From: Combretum micranthum
Lineage: Eukaryota > Streptophyta > Magnoliopsida > Myrtales > Combretaceae
Assembly (NCBI GenBank): GCA_024138025.1
Contig: JAMXBD010003350.1
Span: 60,923-124,922 of the forward strand
Direction of reading: 5' to 3'
DNA length: 64,000 nucleotides
This document shows, piece by piece, positions 33,241 through 44,514 of the stretch. Position numbers and translations under genes: made by a program. The number at the start of each line of letters is the position of its first letter. The first letter of the stretch is position 1. Below the pieces are notes generated by a model. That model saw nothing but the letters and a program-made list of their open reading frames with translations, did not search any database and was not told the origin of the DNA.

Positions 33241-36163
33241 GCTTTTGCTTGTCCTCAAGCAAACAATTAAGGACGATGAAAATCTATCATCAAGTATACT
33301 AAAAAATTTCCACAAGTTAAATCATAGCATTCCATTTTGGATTATAGCGACTTGCTTTTGTACCTACTACTCAAATCTATCATTTAAAAGTAATTAGCAT
33401 ACCTTAATCAAAATTCTAAGGCTAATCCAGGTAAGTCAAACTTTACCCTTATCATTTAATAACAGATTCCAAAGTCATAAAATAAAACCAAAGTCTTTTA
33501 ATAGTGAAATAAACCCGGTTACATTTCACCACCAATTAACAGGTATATAAGCCTTCAATCATTTCCCTAAACTCAGCAACCTATAATGAAAGTATTTGGT
33601 ATCCATCATTCCTTTAGATTTTCTTTTTTGAAATTATCATTATTATGAGCAAGAATTCTTTTAATAGCCTTTAGAGGAATTTCCTCTGGACGGGATGTAG
33701 CTTGCATCTTTTCAGCTTTATTTGCCTAGTCATCTTCTTGTTATAGTGAGATCCTTGAGCTGGCACATCCCGGGCTCATCACCTAAGTGACCAGGTTTTA
33801 AAAGGACCTCAATGAACTCTCACTCACTCTAACTTTCAGATTTAATACTCTTAACTCACTTACCTGAGTTAGCGGAGTAAAGGCTATGATTTTTTTTTTC
33901 ATATTTATTTATCAATCGTCTATAGGAAGCTTGTATAGTCAATAGTAGGGTTAGACTTCACTCTTCTGAGGGACCAAAGCCTGCCCATATCAACTAACAT
34001 TTTAATTTTAGTTAAGCACAGCAATTGATTAATTTTCAAAAAGAATCACTAAGTGATTGATTTCACATACCCCTTTCATAAAAAGTTAAAGGAGCTTTAA
34101 AAATTTTTGAATGAAGAATATATAAGCTAATAGGCTTAGAAATAAAACCGCTTAAATTTCAACTAAGGACTTCACTCCATTTCTAGACTCTAGATTCCAT
34201 TACTAAATAGCAAGTAAATTTACCCCACCTAGACTTCATCTTACAATTTCAACTAAGTATACTAATCACAAAATAGATGAGTAAGGTACTATAAGTCGCT
34301 TTTTAATATAAATTCTAATAAACAACAGTGTATATTTTCAAGATATATCATTAAAGCACATTAGCAAAGTGTAAATGGGGAATTTTGATAAATTTCAAAA
34401 TCATGAAAACAGAAAAACAAATTATTCCTTTCAAAAATATCCCTCCCCCACACTTAATGTCAAAATATACGCAATAAGTGAGGAAAGAAAATGAACTTCC
34501 CTGTTTAAGTACCAACATTCAGCTGCAAGATAGTTATATTCTTCAGCAAAATAGAGCAACTGTGAGAGCAAGTCATAACAAAGTGCATCTGGGCTGCAAG
34601 ACAAAGGACAACACAAAAAAAAACAAAACAAATCAAAGCAAAAGCTAGCACTCATGATCCTGCTATAGAGCCCTAAAGAGTCTAACCCAAAACTGGGTGC
34701 TCAAAAATACAGTCTTCAAAATATCATCATCAGAAATCATTAAAGCAGCAATAAATCAAGGAATCAATCTCGTTGATAGTCAGGATCTTCTTCATCCTCA
34801 TTCTTTCTCTTTCTTCTTCTTGCTTGGTGGTTGAGAGTTGGTGTGGATCTAGGGCATTTCTAAGAATTTGACGTTGAGCAATTTATTGTCTTCCTGCCGT
34901 TTGTTTTTGTCTCATCCTAAAAAATCAATAGTTTAGACCACAATTGTCATAGGAAAATAAAATATGAATTAAAGCTTGCTACTTCAAGTGTAGAGATGCA
35001 AGAGGACACAAGGAAACATGTTACTTCATTAATATGATGGAAACACATCAGATTTGAAGTCATGTATTAAGAAAATTTTGGCAAAGGAGCAATTTCTAGC
35101 ACGACATGAGTAAGTGACAGGACACGTCGTGAACAGGTCTTTTTGACAGCACGGTTTTCTTATAAAAATCATGATACCCATTACATTGATCAACTTAATC
35201 TTCCATTCCTTAATCTCCTTTCTACAATCACGACTTCAACCATCCCAAACAGCCTAACAATTCAACTAGATCGAATCAATCACGTACACATTCAAATTTA
35301 TCAGCCTTAATTTTCAGATCTAGGTAATCATGCATAGAATTCAAAATTTTAGATCATGCATGCATCAATGAATTATATGCATTTCTCAACATCGACAATG
35401 AATTAAACTCACATGCAACAAGTATTAAGACTCCAAAACCTTCAAATCAAACCAATAAAGTTCTTCCATGGAAATCATGAACTAAAAGTGAGAGAAAGAA
35501 GAGAGAAAGAAAGAAAAACTTACCTTAACTCCTTAGATTTTTCCCTTGAAGTGGCATGGATGGATGAGAATGGATGGTAATGTTCTATGTGTTCGCAAGA
35601 GAAATTGGTAGGATTGTAAAGTGCAGAAAATTTAAGCCTTTTTTTTTTTTTCAAAAAATTAGAGTGAGTTTATATAAGGCTTATGACGTGAGTAAAGGCA
35701 TGGCTTGTCCTTTGCATGTCACTTTTTAATCAACACAGCAGTAAATTACACGGCTTAGGGACAAGTCATATCCCTAGGCGTGTCGTGTTAAAGCACTTAG
35801 GTACAGAAGGGTACACGGCCAAATGACAAGCCGTGTCCCTAGGCGTGTCGACCTGGAAAAATTCTTGCTTTGAATATCATGGGACATGGCTAAGGACAAG
35901 CCATGTCCCAAGCATGTCATACTAAAACTCATCTTCACAATTTGTTATACTACTCAAGGACAAGTCGTGTCCCAAAAATGTCGTTCCAAAATTCATAAAA
36001 ACCACTTGATCAGTAAAAGACATGACTTTAAGACAAGTCATGTCTCAATTGTGTCGATTTTTTAGCAACTTACTTAGGATTTTCTGCTTTGTTTCCTCTT
36101 GAATTTCCATTCTACAATTAAGAGCAACACTTAGCCATCAATAAATAACAGAAAATGATATGA
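33241..36163 (-). other. Non-coding region between pol and the 3' LTR of the Athila-like element
   Basis: About 2.9 kb with no long ORF, in the place where some Athila relatives carry an envelope-like gene. It holds a second purine tract (34441-34454) and the hairpin repeat array (35700-36060). A short acidic/basic reading (EEERENEDEEDPDYQRD, minus strand about 34770-34840) could be a relic of an extra ORF. The open frames at 32962 and 34431 show no recognisable domain. Confidence 0.6.
35700..36060. repeat. Array of palindromic GACATGGC/GCCATGTC units
   Basis: Five or six units, spaced 60-90 bp, are each an inverted repeat around GGACAAG. The best is 35881-35909, GGGACATGGCT/AGCCATGTCCC, an 11-bp perfect stem with a 7-nt loop. 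Another is 36019-36044, GACATGACTT/AAGTCATGTC, 10 bp with a 6-nt loop. A third is ACACGGC (35813-35819) with GCCGTGT (35830-35836). Degenerate units of the same kind occur in both LTRs (about 32745-33040 and 43085-43370). Confidence 0.8.
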
Positions 36164-37603
36164 TCATGAGTTTAAAAAGAAAATGAAAAAGACAAAAGAA
36201 AAGAAAAGAAAAGTTAGACATGGGTTGCCTCCCAAGAAGCACACTTGTTTAACGTCGTTGGCTTGACATTCTTGCCATAGCCTTATAATCAATGGTGAAT
36301 GAAGTCGAAATTCCTCACGTTCTTCTTGTTTAAAATCAACTCCTTGGTAAAGCTTCAAACGTTGCCCATTTACTTTAAAAACTCCACTTTTTGGATGTTC
36401 CAATTCAACCGCTCCATGTGGATACACTTGTTTGACTAGGAATGGTCCAGACCATCTTGATTTCAATTTTCTTGGAAAAAGTCTTAACCGAGAATTAAAC
36501 AAAAGGACTTAGTCTCCTTCCTTGAACTGTTTTGGATGACTGATTTGCTTGTCCTGATACAGTTTTGTTTTTTCTTTGTAAATTCTCATGTTATCATAAG
36601 CAATCCTTCTCCACTCATCCAATTCATTAAGCTGAAGCTTTCTTCTTATACGGAGGATCCTGAGTCAAAATTGACTTATTTGATAGCCCAATAGCCTTGT
36701 GCTCAATTTCCACCGGCAAGTGACAAGCCTTCCCATAAACAAGATGGTATGGTGTGGTTCCCAATGGTGTCTTATAGGCTATCCTATATGCCCAAAGCAC
36801 ATCATTAGCTTTTCTGCCTAATCCTTCCTATGGTACTGCATTGACTTTTCCAAAATTCTTTTCAAATCTCGAAAAACTTTGACTTGCCCACCGGTTTGGG
36901 GATGATATGACATTGCAATTCTTCGAGTTACCCCGTACTAGCTTAAAACCTTCTCAAGTTGATAATTACAAAATGTGTTCCCCTATCACTTATGATTCTC
37001 TAGGGGCTCTAAACCTTGAGAACAATTTCTTTAAGAACTTGGTAACTACCCGACCATCATTGGTGGGCATTGCTTGGGCTTCTACCCACTTTGAGACATA
37101 GTCTACTGCTACCAAGATATATTTATTTCCAAAAGAAGTTGGAAATGGACCCATGAAATCGATACCCCAAATATCGAAAATTTCGCATTCCAAGATATAA
37201 TTTTGTGGCATCTCATCTTGTCACGAAATATTTTTGACTTTTTGACATTATCACAAACACAAACCAGTTGATGGGCATCCTTAAAGATGGTGGGCTAATA
37301 GAATCCAGCCTCCAAAACCTTTTGAGCTGTCCTATTTGCATTGTAATGACCTCCTGTAGGATCGGAATGGCAAGCTTGCAATATCTCCCAGCCTTCCAAA
37401 TAAGAGACGCAGCAACGGATCAATTGATCTACACAAACACGAAAAAGAAACGGTTCCTCCCAAAAATAATACTTCAACTTAGAAAAGAATTTCTTCTTTT
37501 CATTGTAAGTCATGTCTCGGGGAAGAACATTAGCAGCAAGATAATTTGTAAAATTGGCAAACCAAAGAGCGTCAGAATTTCCTACCTTCCATATTGTAAA
37601 CAA
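36164..37603 (-). pseudogene. Athila-like integrase remnant
   Basis: On the minus strand 37603-37295 gives a zinc-finger region (HSDPTGGHYNANRTAQKVL, then CVCDNV). 37211-36990 gives the catalytic core start [20 protein letters not shown], with the first catalytic Asp, followed by [17 protein letters not shown]. The middle of the core is broken by frameshifts and stops between 36990 and 36502. 36502-36164 gives the C-terminal [20 protein letters not shown] and FKVNGQRLK. Plus-strand frames here (36907-37101, 37268-37759) are shadows. Confidence 0.85.
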
Positions 37604-37639
37604 CCATTCTTCCGGAAATTCATCATTGATCTCTTCCCT

Positions 37640-38060
37640 TCAATTCCTCTAAACAAGGGTTCTCCAAACGCGACAAGTGATCAGCTGCTAGGTTTTCTGC
37701 TCCCTTTTTATCTCAGATTTCCAAATCAAATTCTTGTAGAAGGGGAATCCACCGGATGAGGCACGGTTTTGCATCTGTTTTTGACAAAAGGTATCTAAGA
37801 GCAGAATGGTCAATATAAACTATTACCTTTGATAGAATCAAATATGGTCGGAACTTGTCAAAGGCAAACACCACAGCCAACAACTCCTTTTCCGTAGTGG
37901 TGTAGTTTTCTTAGGCATTGTTGAGAGTCCTACTAGCATAGTAGATGGGTTGAAAATGCTTTTCTCTGCTTTGTCCCAAAATTGCCCCAACAGCATAATC
38001 ACTTGCGTCACACATCAATTCAAATGGTAAACTCAATCCGGAGCTATCATGATTAGTGCA
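37640..38060 (-). pseudogene. Athila-like RNase H remnant
   Basis: Reads LMCDASDYAVGAILGQ at about 38020-37975, with the first catalytic Asp, then PIYYASRTLNNA followed by an in-frame stop, [19 protein letters not shown], the [10 protein letters not shown] block with another catalytic Asp, and AADHLSRLEN at the end. At least two stops interrupt the frame. Confidence 0.75.
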
Positions 38061-38175
38061 CTAATCAGATGCTTTTTGAGGAGGTTGAATGCTTCAAGAC
38101 ATTCTTGGCTAAACTCAAACTATACATCCTTTTCCAAAAGCCTTGTGAGAGGTCGGGCTATCTTGGAAAAATCTT

Positions 38176-38940
38176 TTATGAACCTCCTATAGAAGCCTGC
38201 ATGACTGAGAAACTACGAATTGCCTTGATTGATGTTGGAGGAGGGAGATTGGAAATAATCTCAACCTTGGCTTGATCAACCTCAATTCCCTTGTGAGATA
38301 CTTTATGACCGACAACTATACCTTCCTTGCACATCAAGTGGCATTTCTTCCAATTAAGCACAAAATTAGTTTGTTCATACCGGATCAATACTTTCTTCAA
38401 ATTTTCTAGACAATTGCTGAATGAATCTCCAAAAATGGAAAAATCATCCATAAACACTTCCATAATGTTTTCCACCAGATCATAAAAAATGGCCAACATG
38501 CACCTTTAAAATGTGGCTAGTGCATTACAAAGCCCAAAGGGCATTCTCCTATAGGCATAAGTGCCATAGGGATAAGTGAACATAGTCTTCTCTTGACCTC
38601 AGGAGCAATTGGTATTTGAAAGTAACCAACATACCATCCAAATAGCAATAAAACATGTAACTTGCAAGCCTTTCTAGAATTTGATCAATGAAAGGCAAAG
38701 GGAAATGGTCCTTGCGGTAGCTTCATTAAGCCTTCTATAATCAATACATACTCGCCAACCCGTGACTGTCCTCATCGGGATCAGCTCATTTCTTTCATTC
38801 GGGACCACAGTCATCCCTCCCTTCTTAGGTACCGCTTGCACTGGACTTACCCAAGAGCTGTCAGAAATTGGGTAAATTAACCCGACATCCAGAAGTTTAA
38901 TTACTTCTTTCTTTACCACTTCTTTCATATTTAGATTCAA
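38176..38940 (-). pseudogene. Athila-like reverse transcriptase remnant
   Basis: 38940-38674 encodes VKKEVIKLLDVGLIYPISDS, WVSPVQAVPKKGGMTVV and GWRVCIDYRRLNEAT; a frameshift follows near 38705. The catalytic block appears at 38460-38440 as VFMDDFSIFG, the FMDD form of the YxDD motif. NFVLNWKKCHLMCKEGIVVGH follows. A premature TAG at 38947-38949 separates RT from the upstream protease frame. It is inactive as read. Confidence 0.85.
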
Positions 38941-38946
38941 CCTTCT

Positions 38947-40110
38947 CTAGGGTTGAACAACTGGTTTGAATCCTTCTTCCATCAAAATTTTATGAGTGTA
39001 AAAAGAAGGGTTTATACCTTTAATGTCAGATGTCTTCCAAGCAATTGCTTGCTTATGCTCCTTAAGAACTGTCAATAATTGCTCCTTTTGTTCACTGTTC
39101 AAATCTGAGGCGATGATCACCGGTAATTTTGAATTCTCTTCTAGAAAAGCATACTCCAAATAGTCAGGAAGTTGCTTCATTTCCAAAACCGGTGGCTCTA
39201 CAATGGAGGGCTTCACTTTTGCCTCATCTTCTAGTGATAATTTCTCGAACCCTTGTTTCTTTGTCAGCTCCTCATGCTCCTCTAATTGAGCTATCACATC
39301 TTGCACATCAGGGTTCAACACTTCTTCCTCTTCTGCACAAATCAAACTTAACTCCAAAACATCTCTGCATAAAATATCCTGCATACAATCCACCACAGAA
39401 GTTTCAATAACATCAATGCTAAAACAAGAATCATCACATACCATGTGTTTTTTCATCACTGTTGGAATCTGTACTATAAGCTCTTCATCACCAACCCGGA
39501 GTGTCAACCTTCCATCTCCAACATCTATGACAGCTCTAGCGGTAGCTAGGAAAGGCCGTCCTAAAATTAGAGGCACTTTCCCATCTTCATCCATCTCAAG
39601 AATCACAAAGCCAACCGGGAATATAAAACTCTCGACTTTCACGAACAAATCCTCAATAATTCCTTTGGGTAGTTTAACCGATCTATCGGCTAATTGCAAA
39701 CTAATTCTTGTAGGACGAGGTTCACCTAAACCCAGCTTTCTAAAGAATGAATAGGGCATTAAATTGATGCTTGCCCCTAAGTCCGCTAAAGCTTTTTCAA
39801 CAGAAAGTTCTCCAATGACACACGGGATTGTGAAACTACCCGGATCTTTCAATTTAGCTGGCAACTTGTTTTGAATTATTACTGAACATTCAGTCCCAAC
39901 TACAGCAGTAGACACATCCTCAAGCTTCCTCTTGTTGATAATAATTTTTTAAGGAATTTGGCATACTTTGGCATTTGAGAAAGTGCCTCCACCAATGGTA
40001 TGTTGATGTGAAGTTGCTTAAAAAGCTCCAAAAATTTCCCGAACCGTTCTTTGTCACGATCCTTATTCAAACAAGTAGGATAAGGAATAGGAGGAGTATA
40101 GACTCTTACC
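38947..40110 (-). pseudogene. Athila-like protease and linker region
   Basis: The 322-codon open frame 39915-38947 holds the aspartic protease: ALADLGASINLMP at about 39795-39755 (active-site Asp in D-L-G-A, the Athila variant of D-S/T-G-A), VILEMDEDG and LILGRPFLATARAVID. Its tail AIAWKTSDIKGINPSF is the known lead-in to RT. Just upstream (40110-39950, another frame) is YTPPIPYPTCLNKDRDKERF and LFKQLHINIPLVEALSQMP, the conserved segment between gag and protease. A frameshift near 39950 separates the two. Confidence 0.85.
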
Positions 40111-41591
40111 TCAGAGGGTTGTTCCTTTGAACCTTCTTTTCATCAGGATTTGAAATTGTTTCTCCTTCCGGTTCCTTCCTTTTCCTTGATTCCACTTCCT
40201 TTCCACTCCTCAAAGTGATTGCTTTTTCCTGTTCCCTTATATTTGCCTCTGTATTGCTAGGAAGTGACCCAGGTTGCCTCTTAGATAGCATCCTGGCAAG
40301 CTATCCAATTTGGTTTTCCAGAGTATGGATGGATGCTTCTTGGTTCTGATGGCGAGCTTCTGAGGTATGGATAAATTAGGTCATCAATTCTTCCAAACTA
40401 GGTTTCTTTTCTTATGGAGGTGGTGGTGGTAATTGTGGAAGCTGTTGTGGAGGCAAGAGCTGTGGCTTTTGAAATCCGGGTGGAAAATTTGAAAAATTTT
40501 GCCTTTGCACATTTTGGTTGTTGGCATATGAAAAATTTGGATGATTCCTCCACCTTTGGTTGTATGTTTAACTATATGGATTATTTTGATATCTTCCTTG
40601 GTTTCCCACATAATCCACTTGCTCCGGAGCTTCAAGAAAGAAATTTTCAGCCACGAAATTTCTAGAATGTACTGAAGTTGGTCGTGGACTTTTGCTTCCA
40701 ACACTTATTTACTTAAAGCATCCATTTTAGTAAGTATAGTAGTCATCATATCAATCTCATACATCCCTGACACCTTTTGCTTTCCCTTATGATTACCCCA
40801 TTAGTAATTGTTTTTCGCCATATCCTCAAAAAGCTTAAGGGAGTCTTCGGGTGTCTTGGTATTCAAGGTACCACCAGCAGCAGCATCAACCAACTGGCGA
40901 GTCGTAGTATTGAGACCATTATAAAAAGTTTGGACTTGCATCCGGCTAGGTACTTGATGGTGAGGACATTTCCTCAGCAAATCCTTCCACCTTTGCCATG
41001 CGTCATAAAGATTTTCAGAATCCTGCTGACTAAATGACAAAATGTCATTTCTTAATTTGGCAGTTTTAGAAGGTGGAAAGTAATTATCAAGAAACTGCTC
41101 TACCATGTCTTTCCATGTTGTAATGGCTCCTGGTCCCAATGATGCTAACCACTATTTTGCTCGTCCTCTCAAAGAGAAAGGAAAAAGGCGAAGTCTTATT
41201 GCATCATTAGTTACCCCATTATTCTTGAATGTCTCACAGATTTCCAAGAACGTCTGGATATAGCATGTGGGTCTTCATCGGGTAAACCGTCAAATTGACA
41301 GTATTGTTGCAACATTTGCATCACCACACTTTTGATTTCAAAATTGTTTGCAGCAATGGTTGGCTTCACAACAGTCAGGCCAGTACCGTCCAAAGTAGGT
41401 CTGGCATAATCCATATTGGACTTCGGGGCTTGGTTGTTGGCCATGGGTGGATTTCTTGCTTCTGGTACTTCTTCTTCAAAAATTAGTTCTCTGGCAACGT
41501 CCTTTTCTCTCAGCCTCCTGTGGAATGTTCTATCTATCTCAGGATCTAAATCAAGAAGTTGTGAAGATGAACTTCTTGTCATATACTGCAA
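40106..41591 (-). pseudogene. Athila-like gag remnant
   Basis: 41591-41211 gives the N-terminal part with FEIKSVVMQMLQQYCQFDGL and PDEDPH. 41139-40801 gives the retrotransposon gag core, with GPGAITTWKDMVEQFLDNYF, PSKTAKLRNDILSFSQ and LYDAWQRWKDLLRKCPHH. A Pro/Gln-rich and degenerate region follows (40704-40384), then the segment with GSLPSNTEANIREQEKAITL and RSGKEVESR (40291-40106) typical of Athila gag-pol. A frameshift lies near 41215 and further breaks between 40800 and 40300. Confidence 0.82.
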
Positions 41592-41710
41592 AAATTCAAG
41601 ATTGGAGTCAGATTTCTTCGATTCAAGTCTAATGAAGAGAAAAATTTTTTTTTTTTAACAAACAAGGACAAATTAGATTAGTAGAAATAAAATGTTCCTA
41701 ATATTGCCCG

Positions 41711-41730
41711 ATTCCCCAGCAACGGCGCCA
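41711..41730 (-). promoter_or_regulatory. Primer-binding site of the Athila-like element (tRNA-Asp type)
   Basis: The minus strand reads TGGCGCCGTTGCTGGGGAAT, six bases from the 5' LTR edge at 41737. It differs at one position from the TGGCGCCGTTGCCGGGGA sequence complementary to plant tRNA-Asp, the usual Athila primer. Confidence 0.88.
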
Positions 41731-41736
41731 AAAACT

Positions 41737-43556
41737 TGATAGATTCAAAAGACCAAGTTTTAATTTTATAAATTTTTTAAATCTTTTTATTTTCAACTAT
41801 GGTCTTACAGGGCAAGCGCACCCATCAGATGTAGCATAGAGAAATGATCTAGGTCATATTCCTAGAGAACGTTGATGAGTAATTCTACTCACTCTTTTCC
41901 TATTATTAAGCCAAAAAAATCAGATTTGGTTTTATATACATAAAAACTAAACTAAGTCTAATATTTACAAATTTCACAACAAGCATACAAAAGGATAAAT
42001 CAATTCACAAGGTTGCTTGGGTCATGCTTCACCAAAGATCTATTCATCTGACTCAAGAATTTTCTCAAAAAGTTGTATTGATTGTTGAACCATCGGATTC
42101 ACTAAATTATGCTAATGCTCTCTCAAAGTCAAAAGCACCTAAACCTAAGCCAAACTGCCGAAATGTCTTCCTGACTATTAGCAACTTAAATTTGCATAAA
42201 GAATAAGAATCCTTCGTTTTAAAACCAAACTGATGAATTCAAAACGAGTGACAAAAGATTTCACTTTTTTTATCTCTAGATGATTATGAGCAATCTCATC
42301 AATAGCTTTAGATCTATGCATTAAATTAACCTTTCGATCTATTTTTAACAAAAATCAAACATGAATCCAATGGGATGCACCATCCAATTAGACTCATTCT
42401 TTAGGCACAAGCTATTGAATACAATAAAATCAACACATTTTGAAATTAAGAACAAAGGAATCACATGAAATCAATCAAGGGTCCACAGTATCCAAGCAAT
42501 ATTAAACTACTCCTCCATAGATAAAACAATATAAATCAATAACAAGGAGAAATAGATAGGATCTAAAATTATATTAGTAATACAAATGATGTTCCTTGAT
42601 AAATTGATATACTCAAGCACAAATGCTGCTGTGAAAATACATAAAAGTGTGTTTTTTCTTGTCTCTGTCTCTGTCTCTCCTTTTCTTGTTCTTCTCCCCC
42701 TTTGATTCTTCCCTCCATCTTCATTTTCTAATGATCTTTGCATAAATGGAATTGAATGCTCATTGATGGAGGAAATAGGAAGTTACGGAAGTTACGGATC
42801 TCTTAGCTTTCCAAAGTAACATATAAATGGAATTGAATGCTCATTATGGAGAAAATGGGAAGTTACGGGAGTTACGAGTCTTTTGGCTTTTCAAAGTAAC
42901 ACCTAAATGGAATTGAATGCTCATTATGGAGGAAATGGGAAGTTACGGGAGTTACGGTTCTTTTGGCTTTTCAAAGTAACACCCCTTTTTATGTCCAATA
43001 GACGTTTCTTTAATAAATAGGGGGTTACTATTCAATAAAAAAGCCGTTTCTTAAAAATTAATGGACTGTCAAATCGACAAGTTTAGGGAAAGTCATGTCA
43101 CTTGAGCATGTCAGGCTGTTTTTCTCTATGTAAAAATTGACACGGATGGGGACACGGCTTGTCCTAGAGTCGTGTCCTTTGTTGTGGTTTTTTTCTTCAC
43201 TGACACGACTTACAGGCTGTCCTAGAAATGTCCCTTGCAAAGTTAATTTTCCAGATTGACATGGTTTGGGACAAGTCATGTCGTTGTTATGTCTTTTCAA
43301 AACTTAAGATTTAGACTTTGATTGTGCTTTTCCTTGACATGGTTGAAAGACATGGCATATCTTTGTTGTGTAAACCACTTTTTGGTCCAAACTTTATTTT
43401 TTACCGTTTTTCCTTCTTTCCATAAAATAACTCCTTTAAAGGCCTGAAAAGCATAAATTAATATTTTTAAGTGCCAAATTCATAATATTTATCAATAAAA
43501 TGATCAATAAAAGTCCAATTTGGCATTTATAAAATAGGAATAATTTTGGTTTATCA
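41737..43556 (-). repeat. 5' LTR of the Athila-like element (right)
   Basis: 1820 bp, TGATAGATTC to GGTTTATCA on the plus strand, uninterrupted. It contains the three-unit 80-bp tandem array (about 42737-42985) and the GACACGGC-type palindromes (about 43085-43370). The minus-strand frames at 42507 and 43058 lie in LTR sequence and are not genes. Confidence 0.93.
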
Positions 43557-43688
43557 AGGTACGAAATCAAACTATTTGTTTTGTTTTAATCTAATAAATA
43601 CACATGGATACTGGGTTAGGGTTTTCTTTTTGAATTCCACTCGAAAGATTTGATCTTTATAATTTTAAAACCCTATGGAAACCCAACA

Positions 43689-44036
43689 CTTATAAGTACT
43701 CAGTTACTCCTCCTCATTTCCAATTTTTAAAGAGAGAAAATAAACAACATTCTATAGAGGATGCTCTTTAGAAAGATCAAATAAGATAACTCAAGCAATT
43801 TTTATCCCAACTACTCAAGAACTATAAATTTGATACGTGAGGTTTACTCAAGCTCTCTTACCTGTCACTTATGCATTTGAGACACTAAGACTGCCTATTC
43901 CTCTCTCCATGTCATTCTCTCCAAGCCATCCTGTCTTTAAGTGTCATCTCCTCAGTAGCACTTCGAAGCAGCGTATAAGGCACAAGATCTACACGAGGCG
44001 TGCGTGACCACTATCATCAAGAACCCTGTATCTACA
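43689..44036 (+). repeat. 3' LTR of the Tat-like element, right part
   Basis: Continues the 5' LTR homology exactly where 24393 stops: TATAAGTACTC, AACATTCTATAGAGGATGCTC, GAGACACTAAGACTG and AAGAACCCTGTATCTACA. The first five bases are the right-hand target duplication of solo LTR X. Confidence 0.88.
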
Positions 44037-44514
44037 AAAGTAACCGACTTCATCTCTTAAAAAGATGAGATTGCTAAGCTATAGTGACCTTGTTCCTTTA
44101 AGAGAAGATGTTAATCTTGATCTTTTGTCTTGAAAAGTCGAGATTTGCCACTTAACTTGTCTATTTCTGATATTACTTTTGTTTGAGTGATATTTATGTT
44201 TTTTTTTTTAAAAAATGTTATTATTTTTTCCTTATTCCTCATCTTTGATACTATTTTTTCAATCTAAACTATATAATCATAGAGTTTCAAATTACAAAAT
44301 TATAGATCTAATTACAAAAAAAATTATGAATAAAAAATATGACTCATTAGAATAGAAATTATTTCTCATTTAAAATAGTTATTAAAAATAATTATTTAAA
44401 TAAGTTTAATTAAAATTAATTATTGAAATATTACTTTAAAAACCACATTTATTAAATGGTATATATAAATCATATAATTTTTTTAATCTTTTTTTTTCCA
44501 TTTATTTCTAGTTT

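Larger units (their letters stand above)
27904..43556 (-). mobile_element. Athila-like Ty3/gypsy retrotransposon, minus strand, complete but mutated
   Basis: LTRs of about 1.8 kb lie at 27904-33223 (after removing solo LTR A) and 41737-43556. A perfect AGGTA target duplication lies at 27899-27903 and 43557-43561. The primer-binding site next to the right LTR is of tRNA-Asp type, as in Athila, and a polypurine tract lies next to the left LTR. Gag, protease, RT, RNase H and integrase remnants run from 41591 to 36164 on the minus strand with Athila-type wording such as PKKGGMTVV and [14 protein letters not shown] non-coding stretch of about 2.9 kb separates pol from the 3' LTR. In the first 430 bp the LTRs differ at about 18 places by eye, so the insertion is younger than its Tat host. 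Confidence 0.92.
24394..43688 (+). mobile_element. Solo LTR X, about 1.5 kb, split by later insertions
   Basis: Starts TGTTAGTGATTGTGCC and ends GGAAACCCAACA, flanked by GTTAT (24389-24393) and CTTAT (43689-43693), a one-mismatch target duplication that also restores the host Tat LTR. Its own pieces are 24394-24479, 26634-27903 and 43562-43688. No coding sequence was seen in them. Without a second LTR or pol I cannot name its lineage; it could also be a compact non-autonomous element. Confidence 0.7.
15222..44036 (+). mobile_element. Outer Ty3/gypsy element, Tat/Ogre/Retand-like, internally deleted and heavily nested
   Basis: Related ends of about 600 bp lie at 15222-15821 and, split in two, at 24141-24393 plus 43689-44036. 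Between them are RNase H and integrase remnants with Tat-type wording and an antisense ORF between pol and the 3' LTR. Gag, protease and most of RT are absent: RT-end sequence begins within about 30 bp of the 5' LTR. About 19.3 kb of the span is solo LTR X with its own nested insertions (24394-43688); a further 3.4 kb is LTR copy B. By eye the two LTRs are under 80% identical over a 92-bp sample, so the element is old. I found no clear target duplication at its outer edges. Confidence 0.8.

Noticed and set aside
36907..37759. Plus-strand frames of 64 and 163 codons
   Set aside because: They lie opposite to the Athila-like integrase and zinc-finger region, which gives recognisable protein on the minus strand.
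39129..39754. Plus-strand frames of 93 and 112 codons
   Set aside because: Antisense shadows of the protease frame 39915-38947.
24394..43688. Treating 24394-43688 as one giant retrotransposon
   Set aside because: Independent 5-bp duplications at 24475/26634, 27899/43557 and 28330/31872 show that it is a short solo LTR holding several separate insertions.
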